In this document: piece after piece, positions 32,043-42,006 of the stretch | Position numbering within the stretch: the stretch's first letter is position 1 | Layout of the letters: each line of letters starts with the position of its first letter | Source of the DNA: Variovorax davisae | Lineage (GTDB): Bacteria; Pseudomonadota; Gammaproteobacteria; Burkholderiales; Burkholderiaceae_C | Assembly (NCBI RefSeq): GCF_030316845.1 | Contig: NZ_JASZYS010000012.1 | Location: 62,001-126,000 of the forward strand | Length of the DNA stretch: 64,000 nt | Direction: 5' to 3' | Translations under genes and position numbers: made by a program | Notes under the pieces: generated by a model | What the model was told of the DNA's origin: nothing | Database searches by the model: none | The model's input: only the letters and a program-made list of their open reading frames with translations

Positions 32043-35000
32043 TCAGAGCAGCGGCGTGTAGGGCGAACTCACCGGCTTGAGCGTGGCGCCGGCCGGGGCG
32101 CCGTAGCGTCCGGTGTTGCCGAGCATGTAGCGCAGGTACGCGCTGACCGTCACCTGGCGGTAGTTCTGCGCGTTGTTGAAGGCCATGGCGCCGCCCAGGA
32201 AGAGCTGCGGTGCCACCTGGTATTCGACGACGCCGGCCAGGTTGTAGGCCACGCCCGTGTGGCTGTTCGACAGGTAGTAGCCGGTGAACGGGGCCTTGTT
32301 GAGGCCCAGTCCGGTGGCGTTCGCGACGGCGCTCGCGGCGGCCGCCTGGCGCGCCGGGTCGGTCGGAAACCAGGGCGAGGCGTCCTCCGTGAACGACTGG
32401 ATGCCCAGCGAGGCGTTGAGCCGCCACGAGAGCCGGTCTTCGCGGCCGGTCCAGTCGACCGGGAAGGCCACGCTCACATAGGACTGCGGACTGAAGTAGC
32501 CCCCTTGGCCGAAGGTGAAGAAGCTCAGGTTCTTGTCGTAGCTCAGCAGGTCGAGGTTCATGCCGGCGGTGAGGGTCGAGCCGGGCTTGCTCAGCAGGTG
32601 CACGTACATGCCACCGCCCAGCTCGTAGCGCGAGTTGTCGGCCACGTTGCGGCCGGTGAGCGAATGGGCCGAGCCGTAGCCGTAGATGCCGTAGGTGCCG
32701 TCGTCGCGGGTCAGGTCGAGCCGCGCGCCGGTCGCCACCACGCCGCCCCAGCGGTCGCCGGTGCGGGTGTCCTCGGTGCCGGCGAAGGACAGCAGGCTGT
32801 CGGTCACGGCGCGGCGCGACAGGTCGGCCTTCATGGACACGGTGTCGGACAGGGCGCCGCTGTAAGTCAGATTGCCGACCGCATTGGTCTCCTGGAAGCC
32901 GAGCGGCGTGGTGCCGATGCTGGCGTTCAGGTTCTTGCCTTCGTAGCCGACGGCGAGGCCGACGCCGCTGGCGTGCTGGGCATCCACCGCGGGCACCCGG
33001 CCCGCGAGCAGGTCGATCGCCGCCTGCGGCCCGCCGCCGAAGCGGCTCGAGGTGCCGTAGTCCTGGGCCAGCGCGCCGTTGTCGAGCACCGTCGGCGTGG
33101 CGCTCAGCACCACCTTGCCGTTGCCGGCCGGGAAGCGGGCCTCGATCGGCACCTGCAGGTCCTGCAGGCGGCTCAGGCCCGATTCGCCGTCGCGGCTGCG
33201 GTAGACGCTGCCGATGTCCAGCGTCGTGCTGCGTTCGGACTGGAGGTCCTGCAATTCGCTCAGCAACGGGTTGGCCGGTGCCGCACCGGCGCGTGGCGGG
33301 GCGTTCCAACTGCCTTCGGTCGCCAGGGTGCTGCCGGGCACGGGGGGCGGCAGCGGATAGGCCGGTTGGCCGGCGGGCTGGGGCAGTGGATAGGCTTGCG
33401 CCTGGGCCTGGACTTGGGCATATGGGGGCGCGGCCAGTGCCGGTGGAGGCAACGGTGCAGCGGCCGTCGGCGTCGCTTGGCCGGCCGCGGCATTGCGGCG
33501 GCGGAATTCGGCGCTGTTGCGCGGGGCGGTGGACTTGGTCGCGGTCGCGGCGGCGGTCGCCGGTGCGGCCGCGGTGCCGCCGGCGCTCCAGGGCAGGTTG
33601 GCCGCCGGCACACCCGCCGTCGCGGCGTAGGCGGGCGGCGCGGCCACGGGCAATGGCGGCAGCGTCGCGATCGGTGCCGCGCCGCCGCGCATGCCGGCGA
33701 AGGGCGAGGCCTGGGCGCCGGCGGCCGCCGGATAGCCCGGCGCGGGCAGCCCGACCGGCGGCAGGCTGGCGGCGAACGGGTTGCCGCCGCTGGCGGCGCC
33801 GCCGGTCATGCCCGCGAAGGGATTGGCGGCGGGCATGTTGGCCTGGCCGGCCGCCAGGCCGACGCCGCCGGCCGCGCGGCTGTCGGCGGCGACGGCGGCG
33901 CGCAGGTATTGCTCGGCCCGGGCGTTGTCGCCCGCATTGCGGTAGACCCGGCCGGCGGCCGCCAGCACGCGCGACTGGTCGGGGGCCTGCTTCAGGGCCG
34001 CCTGCACGTAGCTTTCGGCCTCGCCGTGGGCGCGCAGCGCGCTGGCGCTGGCCGCGGCGGCGAGCAGGGTGTCGAGGTCGGTCGGACTGCGCTGCAGGAT
34101 GCGCTGGTAGATCGCCAGCGCCTGCTTCTCGTCGCGTGCTGCCGCATAGAGCCGGGCCAGCGCGGCCAGCACCTGCGGGTCGTCGGGCCGGGCCGCCAGC
34201 ACCGGCGCCATCGCGTTGTAGGCCGCTTCGAGGTTGCCGGCCTCGCGCAAGGCGTCGGCCTGGCGCAGGCTGAAGGCGATGCTCAGGCGCTCGTAGTCGG
34301 CCCGCTGGGCCGTGGTCATGCTGGCCGGCTGCAGCTGCCGCAGCACGGCGGAGAGTTCGACGTCCTGCTGGGTCTTGAGCAGCACCGAGGCGTAGAGCAG
34401 GCGGTCGCCGACGCCCGGGTTCGGGCTGCGCGCCAGCAATTGGCGGCTCATCGCCAGGGCGCGTGGCGCGTCGCCGATGTCGGCGTAGGCGCCGGCCAGC
34501 TGGCCCCAGAGCTCGGGCGGCATGTCGGCGCCGAGCGCCGCTTCGGTCTGCGCCAGCACGCCGCGGGCCGCGGCCACCTGGCCCTGCCGTGCCAGCGCCT
34601 GCGCCTGCTGCGCCTGGCCGGCGGCCCACAGGCGGCGCTGCAGCTGGGTCATGTCGCGCGTGCGCGAGGCGGCCGGGATGCGGTCGAGGTACTGCAGGCC
34701 GGCCGCCGGGTCGCCGGCATCGGAAGCGAGCAGGGCGCTCGCGTAGAGCGCGTCGGGCATGTCGGGCTGCGACATCAGCAGGCCGTCCATGACGCCGCGG
34801 GCCTGCGCCATCAGCCCCTGGCGACGGTAGATGTTGGCCAGGTCGAGCCGGACCCAGGGGCTGTCGGGGGCGGCCAGCATGGCGTCCTCGAGCGTGCGCT
34901 GGGCGCCGGCGTTGTCGCCGGCCTCGGTCTGGGCGCGGGCCTTGGCGCGCGCCGCCTCCACCTTCACGTCCTGCAGGCTGCCGACCTGCCGCGCCTGCTC

Positions 35001-36359
35001 GGGGCTGAGCCGCTGCGACAGGGCCATCGCCTCGTCGCTGCGGCCCTGGCGGGTGTAGGCCGTGATCAGGCCGCGCAGCGCCTGGGTGTCGTTGGGCTTG
35101 CCGTCGAGCGCGCGCCGGTAGCCTTGCTCGGCGCCGGCGTAGTCGCCGGCCGCCAGCCGCAGGTCGGCCAGCGCGACCTGCCCGACGCTCTCTCGCGGGT
35201 CGATCTTGATGGCGCGTTCGAGCAGGCCCTGGGCCGTGCGGGTGTCACCCTTGGCCCGCGCCGCATTGGCCTGGCCGACCAGGTTCCAGTAGGTGGCGCT
35301 TTGCAGCGCCGAGGCCCATTTGCCGCCGCCGGCGCTTTTCGCGGCCTGCTCGAGCAGCTGCTGGGCTTCGGCGAAGCGCTCCTGCCGCAGCCGGATCAGG
35401 CCGAGGCCGCCGAGCGCCTCGGCGTCGCCGGGCTCGACCTTCAGGGCCTGCTGGAAGCGCTGCTCGGCGGTCGCCGTGTCGCCGCGATCAAGCGCCTTGA
35501 AGCCTTCGCCGAGCGGCTGGGCAGCCGGCGAGGCCGGGGTGGCGGCGCTGCGGGCGGCGCTCAGGCCGTCCAGCCGCGCCTGCACGGCGGGATCGGGATG
35601 AGCGGCCAGGAATTCGGTGTAGAGCGGTGCGTCGGGCTGGCGGGCGTCCAGCCAGATCAGCGCCTGGCGCCAACTGGCCGTGGCCGCCACGCCCACCCCG
35701 GGCTGCGTCGACAGCGCCATCAGGCTGCGGATGCCTTCGCGCCGGGTCGGTTCGCGGTAGGTCTGCAGCTGGGCCAGCGCCAGCTTGTAGCCGAGGTTGT
35801 CGGGCTTGTCCTTGACCAGCTGGTCGAGTCCCTTGCGGCCTTCTTCCCAGCCCTGCTGGGTGCCGCCGAGCAGCTGGTAGTACTCAACCGCCAGCGGCTC
35901 GGGCGGCGGCCGGTTGGCGAAGATCGCGCGGTAGATCTGGATCGCCTCGGCGGTGCGCCCGGCCTTGGAGGCGGCGCGTGCGCGCTGCAGGTCGGTCTGC
36001 GGCGTGCCGGATTGAGCGCCCTGCGGCGCACCGCGCGGGTCGTCGGGATGGGCGGCGTGCAGCCGCGTGATCCAGCCGCGCGCCGGCTCGGGCTTGCCGC
36101 GCGCGAGTTCCACCTGCGACATGCCGTACATCGCATCGGCCGACTGCGGATCGATGCTCAAGAGCTTGCGCCAGCTCTCCTCGGCCAGCTCGGTCCGGCC
36201 CATGCTCTGCCAGTAGTTGCCCTGTTCGATCAGGGCCGTCTTGGCGTCGCCCTGGGCGTGCACCGGCGTGCCTGCGTACAGCGCGCCGACCAGGCCCAGG
36301 CAGGCCATCAGGCGACTCGCGGCGGTGGAGCCCTTCAGGCGAGTTGGGTGGCGGGGCAT
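32043..36359 (-). CDS. bcsC: Cellulose secretion outer-membrane protein BcsC (TPR scaffold plus porin)
   Basis: A 1438-residue export component. A signal peptide (SRLMACLGLVGALYAGTPVHA) is followed by about 750 residues of tetratricopeptide repeats (for example AEESWRKLLSIDPQSADAMYG and YRRALDGKPNDTQALRGL), which form the periplasmic scaffold. A Pro/Ala-rich linker comes next (around 790-1010, with repeated NPFAG and ASPFAGMRGG). The last ~350 residues are the BcsC C-terminal beta-barrel through which the glucan leaves. The ATG at 36357-36359 (MPRHPTRLKG) has GGAGA upstream; a TTG 12 bases earlier is less likely. It overlaps bcsZ by 25 bases and is the last gene of the operon. Confidence 0.94.
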   Translation of the reverse strand: MPRHPTRLKGSTAASRLMACLGLVGALYAGTPVHAQGDAKTALIEQGNYWQSMGRTELAEESWRKLLSIDPQSADAMYGMSQVELARGKPEPARGWITRLHAAHPDDPRGAPQGAQSGTPQTDLQRARAASKAGRTAEAIQIYRAIFANRPPPEPLAVEYYQLLGGTQQGWEEGRKGLDQLVKDKPDNLGYKLALAQLQTYREPTRREGIRSLMALSTQPGVGVAATASWRQALIWLDARQPDAPLYTEFLAAHPDPAVQARLDGLSAARSAATPASPAAQPLGEGFKALDRGDTATAEQRFQQALKVEPGDAEALGGLGLIRLRQERFAEAQQLLEQAAKSAGGGKWASALQSATYWNLVGQANAARAKGDTRTAQGLLERAIKIDPRESVGQVALADLRLAAGDYAGAEQGYRRALDGKPNDTQALRGLITAYTRQGRSDEAMALSQRLSPEQARQVGSLQDVKVEAARAKARAQTEAGDNAGAQRTLEDAMLAAPDSPWVRLDLANIYRRQGLMAQARGVMDGLLMSQPDMPDALYASALLASDAGDPAAGLQYLDRIPAASRTRDMTQLQRRLWAAGQAQQAQALARQGQVAAARGVLAQTEAALGADMPPELWGQLAGAYADIGDAPRALAMSRQLLARSPNPGVGDRLLYASVLLKTQQDVELSAVLRQLQPASMTTAQRADYERLSIAFSLRQADALREAGNLEAAYNAMAPVLAARPDDPQVLAALARLYAAARDEKQALAIYQRILQRSPTDLDTLLAAAASASALRAHGEAESYVQAALKQAPDQSRVLAAAGRVYRNAGDNARAEQYLRAAVAADSRAAGGVGLAAGQANMPAANPFAGMTGGAASGGNPFAASLPPVGLPAPGYPAAAGAQASPFAGMRGGAAPIATLPPLPVAAPPAYAATAGVPAANLPWSAGGTAAAPATAAATATKSTAPRNSAEFRRRNAAAGQATPTAAAPLPPPALAAPPYAQVQAQAQAYPLPQPAGQPAYPLPPPVPGSTLATEGSWNAPPRAGAAPANPLLSELQDLQSERSTTLDIGSVYRSRDGESGLSRLQDLQVPIEARFPAGNGKVVLSATPTVLDNGALAQDYGTSSRFGGGPQAAIDLLAGRVPAVDAQHASGVGLAVGYEGKNLNASIGTTPLGFQETNAVGNLTYSGALSDTVSMKADLSRRAVTDSLLSFAGTEDTRTGDRWGGVVATGARLDLTRDDGTYGIYGYGSAHSLTGRNVADNSRYELGGGMYVHLLSKPGSTLTAGMNLDLLSYDKNLSFFTFGQGGYFSPQSYVSVAFPVDWTGREDRLSWRLNASLGIQSFTEDASPWFPTDPARQAAAASAVANATGLGLNKAPFTGYYLSNSHTGVAYNLAGVVEYQVAPQLFLGGAMAFNNAQNYRQVTVSAYLRYMLGNTGRYGAPAGATLKPVSSPYTPLL

Positions 36360-37555
36360 AGCAGTCTCCAATGGGTTTGCAGCTGGCCGGTGCGGCTGAA
36401 CGCGAAGCGGCCATCGAGCCAGGCTTGTCCGAAGAGAAGCAGCATGCGCTCGTAGTACGGAAGGGGCGTGGGCGCGGGCTGGGCCGGGCTGCCGACCCGG
36501 GCGCGAACGCGCGCCAGCTCGGCGTCGAGCTGCGGCGTGAGCGCCTGCGCCTTGAGGTAGGGCAGCAGCGCGCCCGAAAAGCCGACCGGGCCGGTGCCGC
36601 GCATGACACCGGTGTCGGTGTCGACGAATTCGGCCATCGGCTTGCCCTGTTCGAGCAGCCGGCGCGGGCCGTAGAGCGACTTCAGCAGCGGCTGGCGGGC
36701 CGGATCGGCGGCGTGCAGCATGCCGGCCCAGAGGTAGACGCGGATGGCGTCATAGCTGCCGACCGCGCCCTTCTCCGGATCGGCGACGAAGGCCTGCTCC
36801 TTGGTCGACCAGGCGCACCAGTCGGGCGCGAAACCCTGCGGCGTCACCGCGGCGATCATGCGCACCGTGTTGTCGGCGATCTCGCCCCACGGGCCCTTGC
36901 CGTCCAGCTGCTGGAAGCGGCGCAGCAGCTGCAGCGGCAGGTAGCTCGGGTTGAGCCGCCAGGCCGGACCCTTGGCCACCGACTTGGGCCATGGCAGCAG
37001 CATGCGGCCGAGCCCCGGCAAGCTCACGACCTCGTCGCGCGCGGCCATCGCCAGCACCGCGCGGGCCAGGGTCTGGTAGCGCGGCTCGTTCCACAGCCGG
37101 CCGGCTTCCAGCAGTGCGTAGGCGATCCAGAGGTCGGAGTCGGAGGCCGGGTTGTCGTCGAGCACGCCCCAGCTGTCGTCCGGCTTGTGGCCCCACTGCC
37201 AGGCCGGCAGGCGCTGCGCGAGGCTGCCGGCCGCCAGGTTCTTCTCGGTCCATTCGAGGATGCGCGCAAAGGCGGCGCGGTCGTTGTGCACCAGCGCGAA
37301 GAACAGGCCATAGGACTGGCCTTCCGAGGTCGAGTGCTGCTTGGGCGTGTCGAAGTCGACGATGCGGCCATCGGCCTGCAGGTGGCGGGCGGCAAAGGAG
37401 GTCCAGTCGGTCGCCGGCAGGCAGGCGCCGACGGCCTGCTGCGCCGCGGCCGGCAGGGCGCTGGCGAGCGGCATCAGGGCCAGGCCCGCCAGCCAGCGGC
37501 GGCGGCCGATGGTCGCGGCGGGGGCGGAGGGGGCGAGCGAGGGAGGTCGGGTCAT
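36335..37555 (-). CDS. bcsZ: Endo-1,4-beta-glucanase of the cellulose operon (GH8)
   Basis: A 406-residue periplasmic cellulase that trims or edits nascent cellulose; most bcs systems need it for proper polymer assembly. The signal segment begins IGRRRWLAGLALMPLASALP; its twin arginine before a hydrophobic stretch could suit the Tat route, although the motif is not canonical. The GH8 catalytic Glu is in HSTSEGQSYGLFFALVH and the conserved Asp in ASDSDLWIAYALLEAGRLW. The gene starts 24 bases after bcsB and overlaps bcsC. The C-terminal part ends with PLPYYERMLLLFGQAWLDG, usual for BcsZ. Confidence 0.94.
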   Translation of the reverse strand: MTRPPSLAPSAPAATIGRRRWLAGLALMPLASALPAAAQQAVGACLPATDWTSFAARHLQADGRIVDFDTPKQHSTSEGQSYGLFFALVHNDRAAFARILEWTEKNLAAGSLAQRLPAWQWGHKPDDSWGVLDDNPASDSDLWIAYALLEAGRLWNEPRYQTLARAVLAMAARDEVVSLPGLGRMLLPWPKSVAKGPAWRLNPSYLPLQLLRRFQQLDGKGPWGEIADNTVRMIAAVTPQGFAPDWCAWSTKEQAFVADPEKGAVGSYDAIRVYLWAGMLHAADPARQPLLKSLYGPRRLLEQGKPMAEFVDTDTGVMRGTGPVGFSGALLPYLKAQALTPQLDAELARVRARVGSPAQPAPTPLPYYERMLLLFGQAWLDGRFAFSRTGQLQTHWRLLCPATQLA

Positions 37556-37579
37556 GGCCAGGGGGCTTTCGAGGCCGTG

Positions 37580-39853
37580 TCAGCGCAGCCGACGGCGGGC
37601 GCGCAGTTGAAGACTGAGGTAGGCCGCCACGGCACCGATGAAGGCCAGCGCCACCACCGCCGCCGCCAGCAGCAGCGGGCTGCGCGACAGGGTCCATTGC
37701 AGCCACATCACCGGCGGCAGGCGGCCGACGTAGTAGGTGCCTCCGGCCAGCAGGCTGCTGACCTGGGTGCCGCGCACGAAGGCGGTGCTGCCCTGGATGT
37801 CGCGCACCAGGCTCGGGCTCATCAGCGCGTTCAGCAGCGCCGGCTGCGAGGCCGCGGTGGCGACCACCGCCACCACGCTGCGCTCCTTCTGCAGCGGCGA
37901 CTCGAAGCCGGCCAACACGGCATCGGTGCCGTCCTCGGCCACCGTCATCCGGGTCGTGGCGGGCAGGTCCTCGCGCTGGCGGGTGCCGGTGATCAGGTCG
38001 AGCGTGTCGTCGATCCAGCTGCCCAGGTGGAACTGCTTGGCTTCCGCGCTTCGCTTGAGCGGCATCCGGTCGGCCCATTGGGTGAACAGCGGCTGGCTCT
38101 GCAGGCTGCCGAGGACCAGCAGGTCCTTCTGGGCCCACTGCGAGACATTGGCCGCGCGCCCGAGCGTGAGCCTGAGCGCCGGATAGCCGGTGGCGTTGCC
38201 CAGGTGACCGAGCAAGGCCAGGTAGGTCTCGACGTCGCTGGCCTCGGGCTGGTCGGGCAGCACGACCACGGTGTCGGCCAGGTCGGCCAGGCGGGAGAAG
38301 GGGAAGCCGCTGTTGGCATAGGCCGCGAGTTCGGGCATCGCGATGTAGTGCGGCAGCCCCGAGACGTCGATGGTCGAGGCCGGGTCGATGTTGCCGCGCA
38401 CGTTGTCGAGCAGCGGCTTGCAGTCGCTCGCCTGCGGCTCGAAGTAGTAGTGCATGCGAAGCTGGCTGCGCGAGCCCACCACCAGCGGCGACAAATGGAG
38501 GCTCTTGCTCTGCGACACGGTGCCGTCGGGCAGCAGCGGCAGCAGGAACTGGTTCCACCAGTGTTCGCCGGCCGGATTGGCCGCCCGCAGCGGCAGCGAG
38601 GCGACGAAGCTCTCGTTAAGGCTCAGGTTGAGGGTCGACTGGTCGGCCCGCACCCGCGGCGTGTAGTTGAAGCGCAGGTCGAGCGGGTAGCCGCGGCTGC
38701 GCCAGGTGAACAGGTCGGGCGCCGGCTGCAGGTTGACCTTGACCACGTCGGGCGCATAGCCCGCGACCGAGAAGTCGGCCACCGGCGCCAGTTCGCCGAG
38801 CTTCACCGCCCGGTCGTCGGCGAGCCAGCGCGGCGAGTCGTAGGGCCGGCGCGCCGGCGGTTCCTGGAAGTTGCTGACCGTCGCCGTGCCGCCGGTGAAG
38901 ACCCGGCTGTTGACCGCCAGCGCCGCGGCCGCGGTGCGCAGCTCGGCGGGATTGCGGCCCAGCACCAGCAGCAGCTTGTGGGTGGCGTCGCGCGGATGGT
39001 CGACCACGCTGAGGGTCGGGCCCTGGATCGGCGGCAGGCTGAGGCCGTCGATGGTGGTCTCGGGCGTGGCGAACACGACCGCATGGGCAGCCGGGAGTTC
39101 GCCGTTGCTGACCGGGAACACCGCGCCGCGGTAGCCGGCGAGGCCGCCGAACCAGGACGAGACGATGCCCGCGGCTTCGAGGGTCGGCGTGCCGGCGGCG
39201 TTGCCGAACACGAAGGGGATGCTGGCGCGGCGGACGTCGCGGCGGTCGAAGAAGGGCTGCGGCAGGCTGCCGAGGTCGGACGCCACCTTGAGCGGCACGA
39301 CGTTGAGGCGCAGCGTGCTCGAGGCATCCACCGTGGCCCACAGGCTGCTGTGCACCGGGTCCTCGCATTCGCGCGTGTAGTGGCCGACCAGTTCGATGTT
39401 GATGCGGTTGAAGTCGGTGATCAGCCGCCGGTCGATCGGGATCTCGGCGCTCTGGGGCTTGCCGGCTTCGCCGCGCACCACCGGCAGCGTGGTCACCAGC
39501 ACGTCGTTGACGCTGACCTTGATGTGGGACAGCTCCGGGATCAGCGCCGGCGAATAGGCGTAGTTGAGCTTGAGCGCCGCGCTGGTGACCAGCTCGTCGG
39601 CCCGGACGCTGAACGGGATGCCGACCGTGCCGCTGATGCCGCGCAGGTTGATCGCGTAGTCGACGCCGAGCTGGGTCAGCGTCAGTTCGCGTGTCGTGCC
39701 GGCAGGGGGTGCCGGCTGCGCGATGGCGGGCAGGCCGGGCGCCGCGGGCGTGGAGGCCGCGGGCTTGCCCTGCGCCAGCGCCGAGCCGCCGGCCCAGGCC
39801 AGCAAGGCCAGCGCGATCGCGCCCGCCTGTTTCCGATGAAGCGCCGATGTCAC
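37580..39853 (-). CDS. bcsB: Cellulose synthase periplasmic subunit BcsB
   Basis: A 757-residue periplasmic partner of BcsA that guides the polymer and is anchored by a C-terminal helix. The signal peptide is RKQAGAIALALLAWAGGSALA. Two repeats of carbohydrate-binding and flavodoxin-like domains follow, with LRGISGTVGIPFSVRADELV and HYTRECEDPVHSSLWA in the first half and FNYTPRVRADQSTLNLSLN in the second. The anchor is at the end (SPLLLAAAVVALAFIGAVAAY), followed by a basic tail. The start is GTG at 39851-39853, with AAAGGA upstream; its GTGA overlaps the bcsA stop, coupling the two subunits for equal production. Confidence 0.94.
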   Translation of the reverse strand: MTSALHRKQAGAIALALLAWAGGSALAQGKPAASTPAAPGLPAIAQPAPPAGTTRELTLTQLGVDYAINLRGISGTVGIPFSVRADELVTSAALKLNYAYSPALIPELSHIKVSVNDVLVTTLPVVRGEAGKPQSAEIPIDRRLITDFNRINIELVGHYTRECEDPVHSSLWATVDASSTLRLNVVPLKVASDLGSLPQPFFDRRDVRRASIPFVFGNAAGTPTLEAAGIVSSWFGGLAGYRGAVFPVSNGELPAAHAVVFATPETTIDGLSLPPIQGPTLSVVDHPRDATHKLLLVLGRNPAELRTAAAALAVNSRVFTGGTATVSNFQEPPARRPYDSPRWLADDRAVKLGELAPVADFSVAGYAPDVVKVNLQPAPDLFTWRSRGYPLDLRFNYTPRVRADQSTLNLSLNESFVASLPLRAANPAGEHWWNQFLLPLLPDGTVSQSKSLHLSPLVVGSRSQLRMHYYFEPQASDCKPLLDNVRGNIDPASTIDVSGLPHYIAMPELAAYANSGFPFSRLADLADTVVVLPDQPEASDVETYLALLGHLGNATGYPALRLTLGRAANVSQWAQKDLLVLGSLQSQPLFTQWADRMPLKRSAEAKQFHLGSWIDDTLDLITGTRQREDLPATTRMTVAEDGTDAVLAGFESPLQKERSVVAVVATAASQPALLNALMSPSLVRDIQGSTAFVRGTQVSSLLAGGTYYVGRLPPVMWLQWTLSRSPLLLAAAVVALAFIGAVAAYLSLQLRARRRLR

Positions 39854-42006
39854 GTAGGTTCCTTTGCGTTGGCGGTGCGCGGCGCGGCCGGGGCCGGGCG
39901 CAGTTTGCGGCCGGCGGCGCGCGCGTAGTGGCCGAACATGTCGCGAAAGCCGATCAGGCTGATGCGCGCGATGTGGCCGATCACGCGGTGGGCCGGCACC
40001 CGCGGGTGGTTGCCCCAGCGCGCGGCCCAGATGTCGGCGCGGGCGGTGGTGCACTGGACCAGCGCGCGCTCCTGCGCGAAGTCGAGCGCGCCGAACTGCA
40101 AGCCCAGGCGCTTGCCGCGGTTGAAGCGCACCGTCGCCGGGAAGCGGTATTCGGTCTCGCCGCGGTACAAGGCCACCTCCAGCGGCGCGTCCTGGGCGAG
40201 CGCGATCTCCGCTGGCAGCTCGAGGCCCAGTCCGCCGCTGGAGAAGTCGAAGGTGTTGCAGCGCATCGAGTGGCCGTCCGCGAAATGCAGGGTGGCCGGC
40301 ACGTTGAGCGTCACCCGGTGGGCGCCGCGCACCTGGCGCGACTCGTTGGCCGCCGCCACGCAGGCGCCCAGGATCATCAGGTTGTAGGCGGTCCAGGCCA
40401 GGTTGAGCCAGACGGTGGCGATGTTGTCGGCGTCGACCCAGGTCAGGCGCCAGAGGCCGGCCGCGACGCCGAGGAAGTTGAGCGCCAGCAGGAACAGGCT
40501 GGCCTTGGCGATCTCGGTGTCGAAGTACTGCTCCTGGATCAGGCCGCCCTTGGCCGTCACGTTGAAGCTGCCGAGCTTGGGGTTGATCAGCGCCACCAGC
40601 GTCGGGCGGAAGATGTACCAGGCCAGCACCGCCTCGTAGACCTCGTTCCAGAACAGGTAGCGGAAGCGTCCCTGGATGCGGCTGTTGGTCAGGTTGGCGT
40701 GGAACAGGTGCGGCAGCGCATAGGCGAAGATCATCGGCGCCGAGGCGTGGATTACGCTGGCGCCGAACAGCAGGTAGGCCAGCGGTGCCGTGAGGTAGAT
40801 GATGCGCGGCAGTCCGTACAGGAAGTGCAGCATCGCGTTGATGTAGCAAAGGCGCTGGGCCCAGTTCAGGCCGCGCCCGAGCAGCGGGTTGTCGACCCGG
40901 AAGATCTGCGTCATGCCACGGGCCCAGCGGATGCGCTGGCCGACGTGGCCGGACAGGCTCTCGGTCGCCAGGCCGGCCGCCTGCGGCAGCGCCAGGTAGG
41001 CCGTGTTGTAGCCCCGGCGGTGGATCTTGAGCGCGGTGTGGGCGTCCTCGGTCACGGTCTCGACCGCGATGCCGCCGACCTCCTCGCAGATCGTGCGGCG
41101 CAGCACCGCGCAGGAGCCGCAGAAGAAGGTCGCGTTCCAGAGGTCGTTGCCGTCCTGGATCAGGCCGTAGAACAGCTCGCCCTCGTTGGGCACGGTGCCG
41201 AAGGTATCGAGGTTTTTCTCGAACGGGTCGGCCGAGAAGAAATAGTGCGGCGTCTGCACCATGCCGAGCTTCGGATCGCGGCCGAACCAGCCCATCGCGA
41301 TCTGCAGGAAGGAGCGCGTCGGCGTGTGGTCGCAGTCGAAGATGGCGATGAATTCGCCGCTGGTGTTCTTCAGCGCCGCGTTGATGTTGCCGGCCTTGGC
41401 ATGGCGGTTGTTGTCGCGCGTCACGTGGTGGACGCCGACCCCTTCGCAGAACACCCGGAACTCCTCGCGGCGGCCGTCGTCGAGCACGAAGATGTTGATC
41501 TTGTCCGGCGGCCAGTCGATCGACTGGGCCGCCAGCACCGTCGGCCGCACCACCGACAGCGGCTCGTTGTAGGTCGGGATGAAGACGTCGACCGTCGGCC
41601 AGTCGCGTGGATCGTCCGGCAGCGGATGCGGCTTGCGCTCCAGCGGCCAGGCGGTCTGGATGTAGCCCAGCAGCAGCACCACGAAGGCGTAGATCTCGGC
41701 CATCAGGAGCCCGCTGCCCAGCACTAGGTCGAGCAGGTTGTCCATGTACATGGTCTCGGTGATGCGCCAGTACATGTAGCGCGACGAGACGATGACCGAC
41801 AGGAAGATCATCACCAGCGTCGGGATCCGGCCCGGGAAGCGGTTCAGCACCAGCGCGGCGATGAAGATCGCGACCGACAGCGTGAGCTGCTGGTGCAAGG
41901 TCAGCGGCGTGATGACGATCATCGGCAGAACCACCAGCGTGATGGCCCAGGCGACGAAGCGGGGCAGCCGATGGCTCGGGGGAGGCGGCGCGGCGGGGGT
42001 GGTCAT
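39850..42006 (-). CDS. bcsA: Cellulose synthase catalytic subunit BcsA (UDP-forming)
   Basis: An inner-membrane processive glycosyltransferase (GT2) that polymerises UDP-glucose and extrudes cellulose; 718 residues. N-terminal helices are followed by the catalytic domain with the full motif set: VLDDGRREEF, FDCDHTPT (DxD), TFFCGSCAVLRR, VTEDAHTAL (TED) and QRIRWARG (QxxRW). More helices follow, then a PilZ domain with the c-di-GMP-binding residues intact: RxxxR as RGAHR at 560-564 and DxSxxG as DFSSGG at 587-592. The enzyme should therefore be switched on by c-di-GMP, made by the enzymes flanking the operon. The ATG overlaps the bcsQ stop (ATGA). Confidence 0.97.
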   Translation of the reverse strand: MTTPAAPPPPSHRLPRFVAWAITLVVLPMIVITPLTLHQQLTLSVAIFIAALVLNRFPGRIPTLVMIFLSVIVSSRYMYWRITETMYMDNLLDLVLGSGLLMAEIYAFVVLLLGYIQTAWPLERKPHPLPDDPRDWPTVDVFIPTYNEPLSVVRPTVLAAQSIDWPPDKINIFVLDDGRREEFRVFCEGVGVHHVTRDNNRHAKAGNINAALKNTSGEFIAIFDCDHTPTRSFLQIAMGWFGRDPKLGMVQTPHYFFSADPFEKNLDTFGTVPNEGELFYGLIQDGNDLWNATFFCGSCAVLRRTICEEVGGIAVETVTEDAHTALKIHRRGYNTAYLALPQAAGLATESLSGHVGQRIRWARGMTQIFRVDNPLLGRGLNWAQRLCYINAMLHFLYGLPRIIYLTAPLAYLLFGASVIHASAPMIFAYALPHLFHANLTNSRIQGRFRYLFWNEVYEAVLAWYIFRPTLVALINPKLGSFNVTAKGGLIQEQYFDTEIAKASLFLLALNFLGVAAGLWRLTWVDADNIATVWLNLAWTAYNLMILGACVAAANESRQVRGAHRVTLNVPATLHFADGHSMRCNTFDFSSGGLGLELPAEIALAQDAPLEVALYRGETEYRFPATVRFNRGKRLGLQFGALDFAQERALVQCTTARADIWAARWGNHPRVPAHRVIGHIARISLIGFRDMFGHYARAAGRKLRPAPAAPRTANAKEPT

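Noticed and set aside
31905..36455. A 1516-codon open frame opposite bcsC
   Set aside because: It is a GC-driven antisense shadow: low-complexity Arg/Gly/Ala composition, no domain, and the bcsC frame beneath it has clear TPR and barrel sequence.
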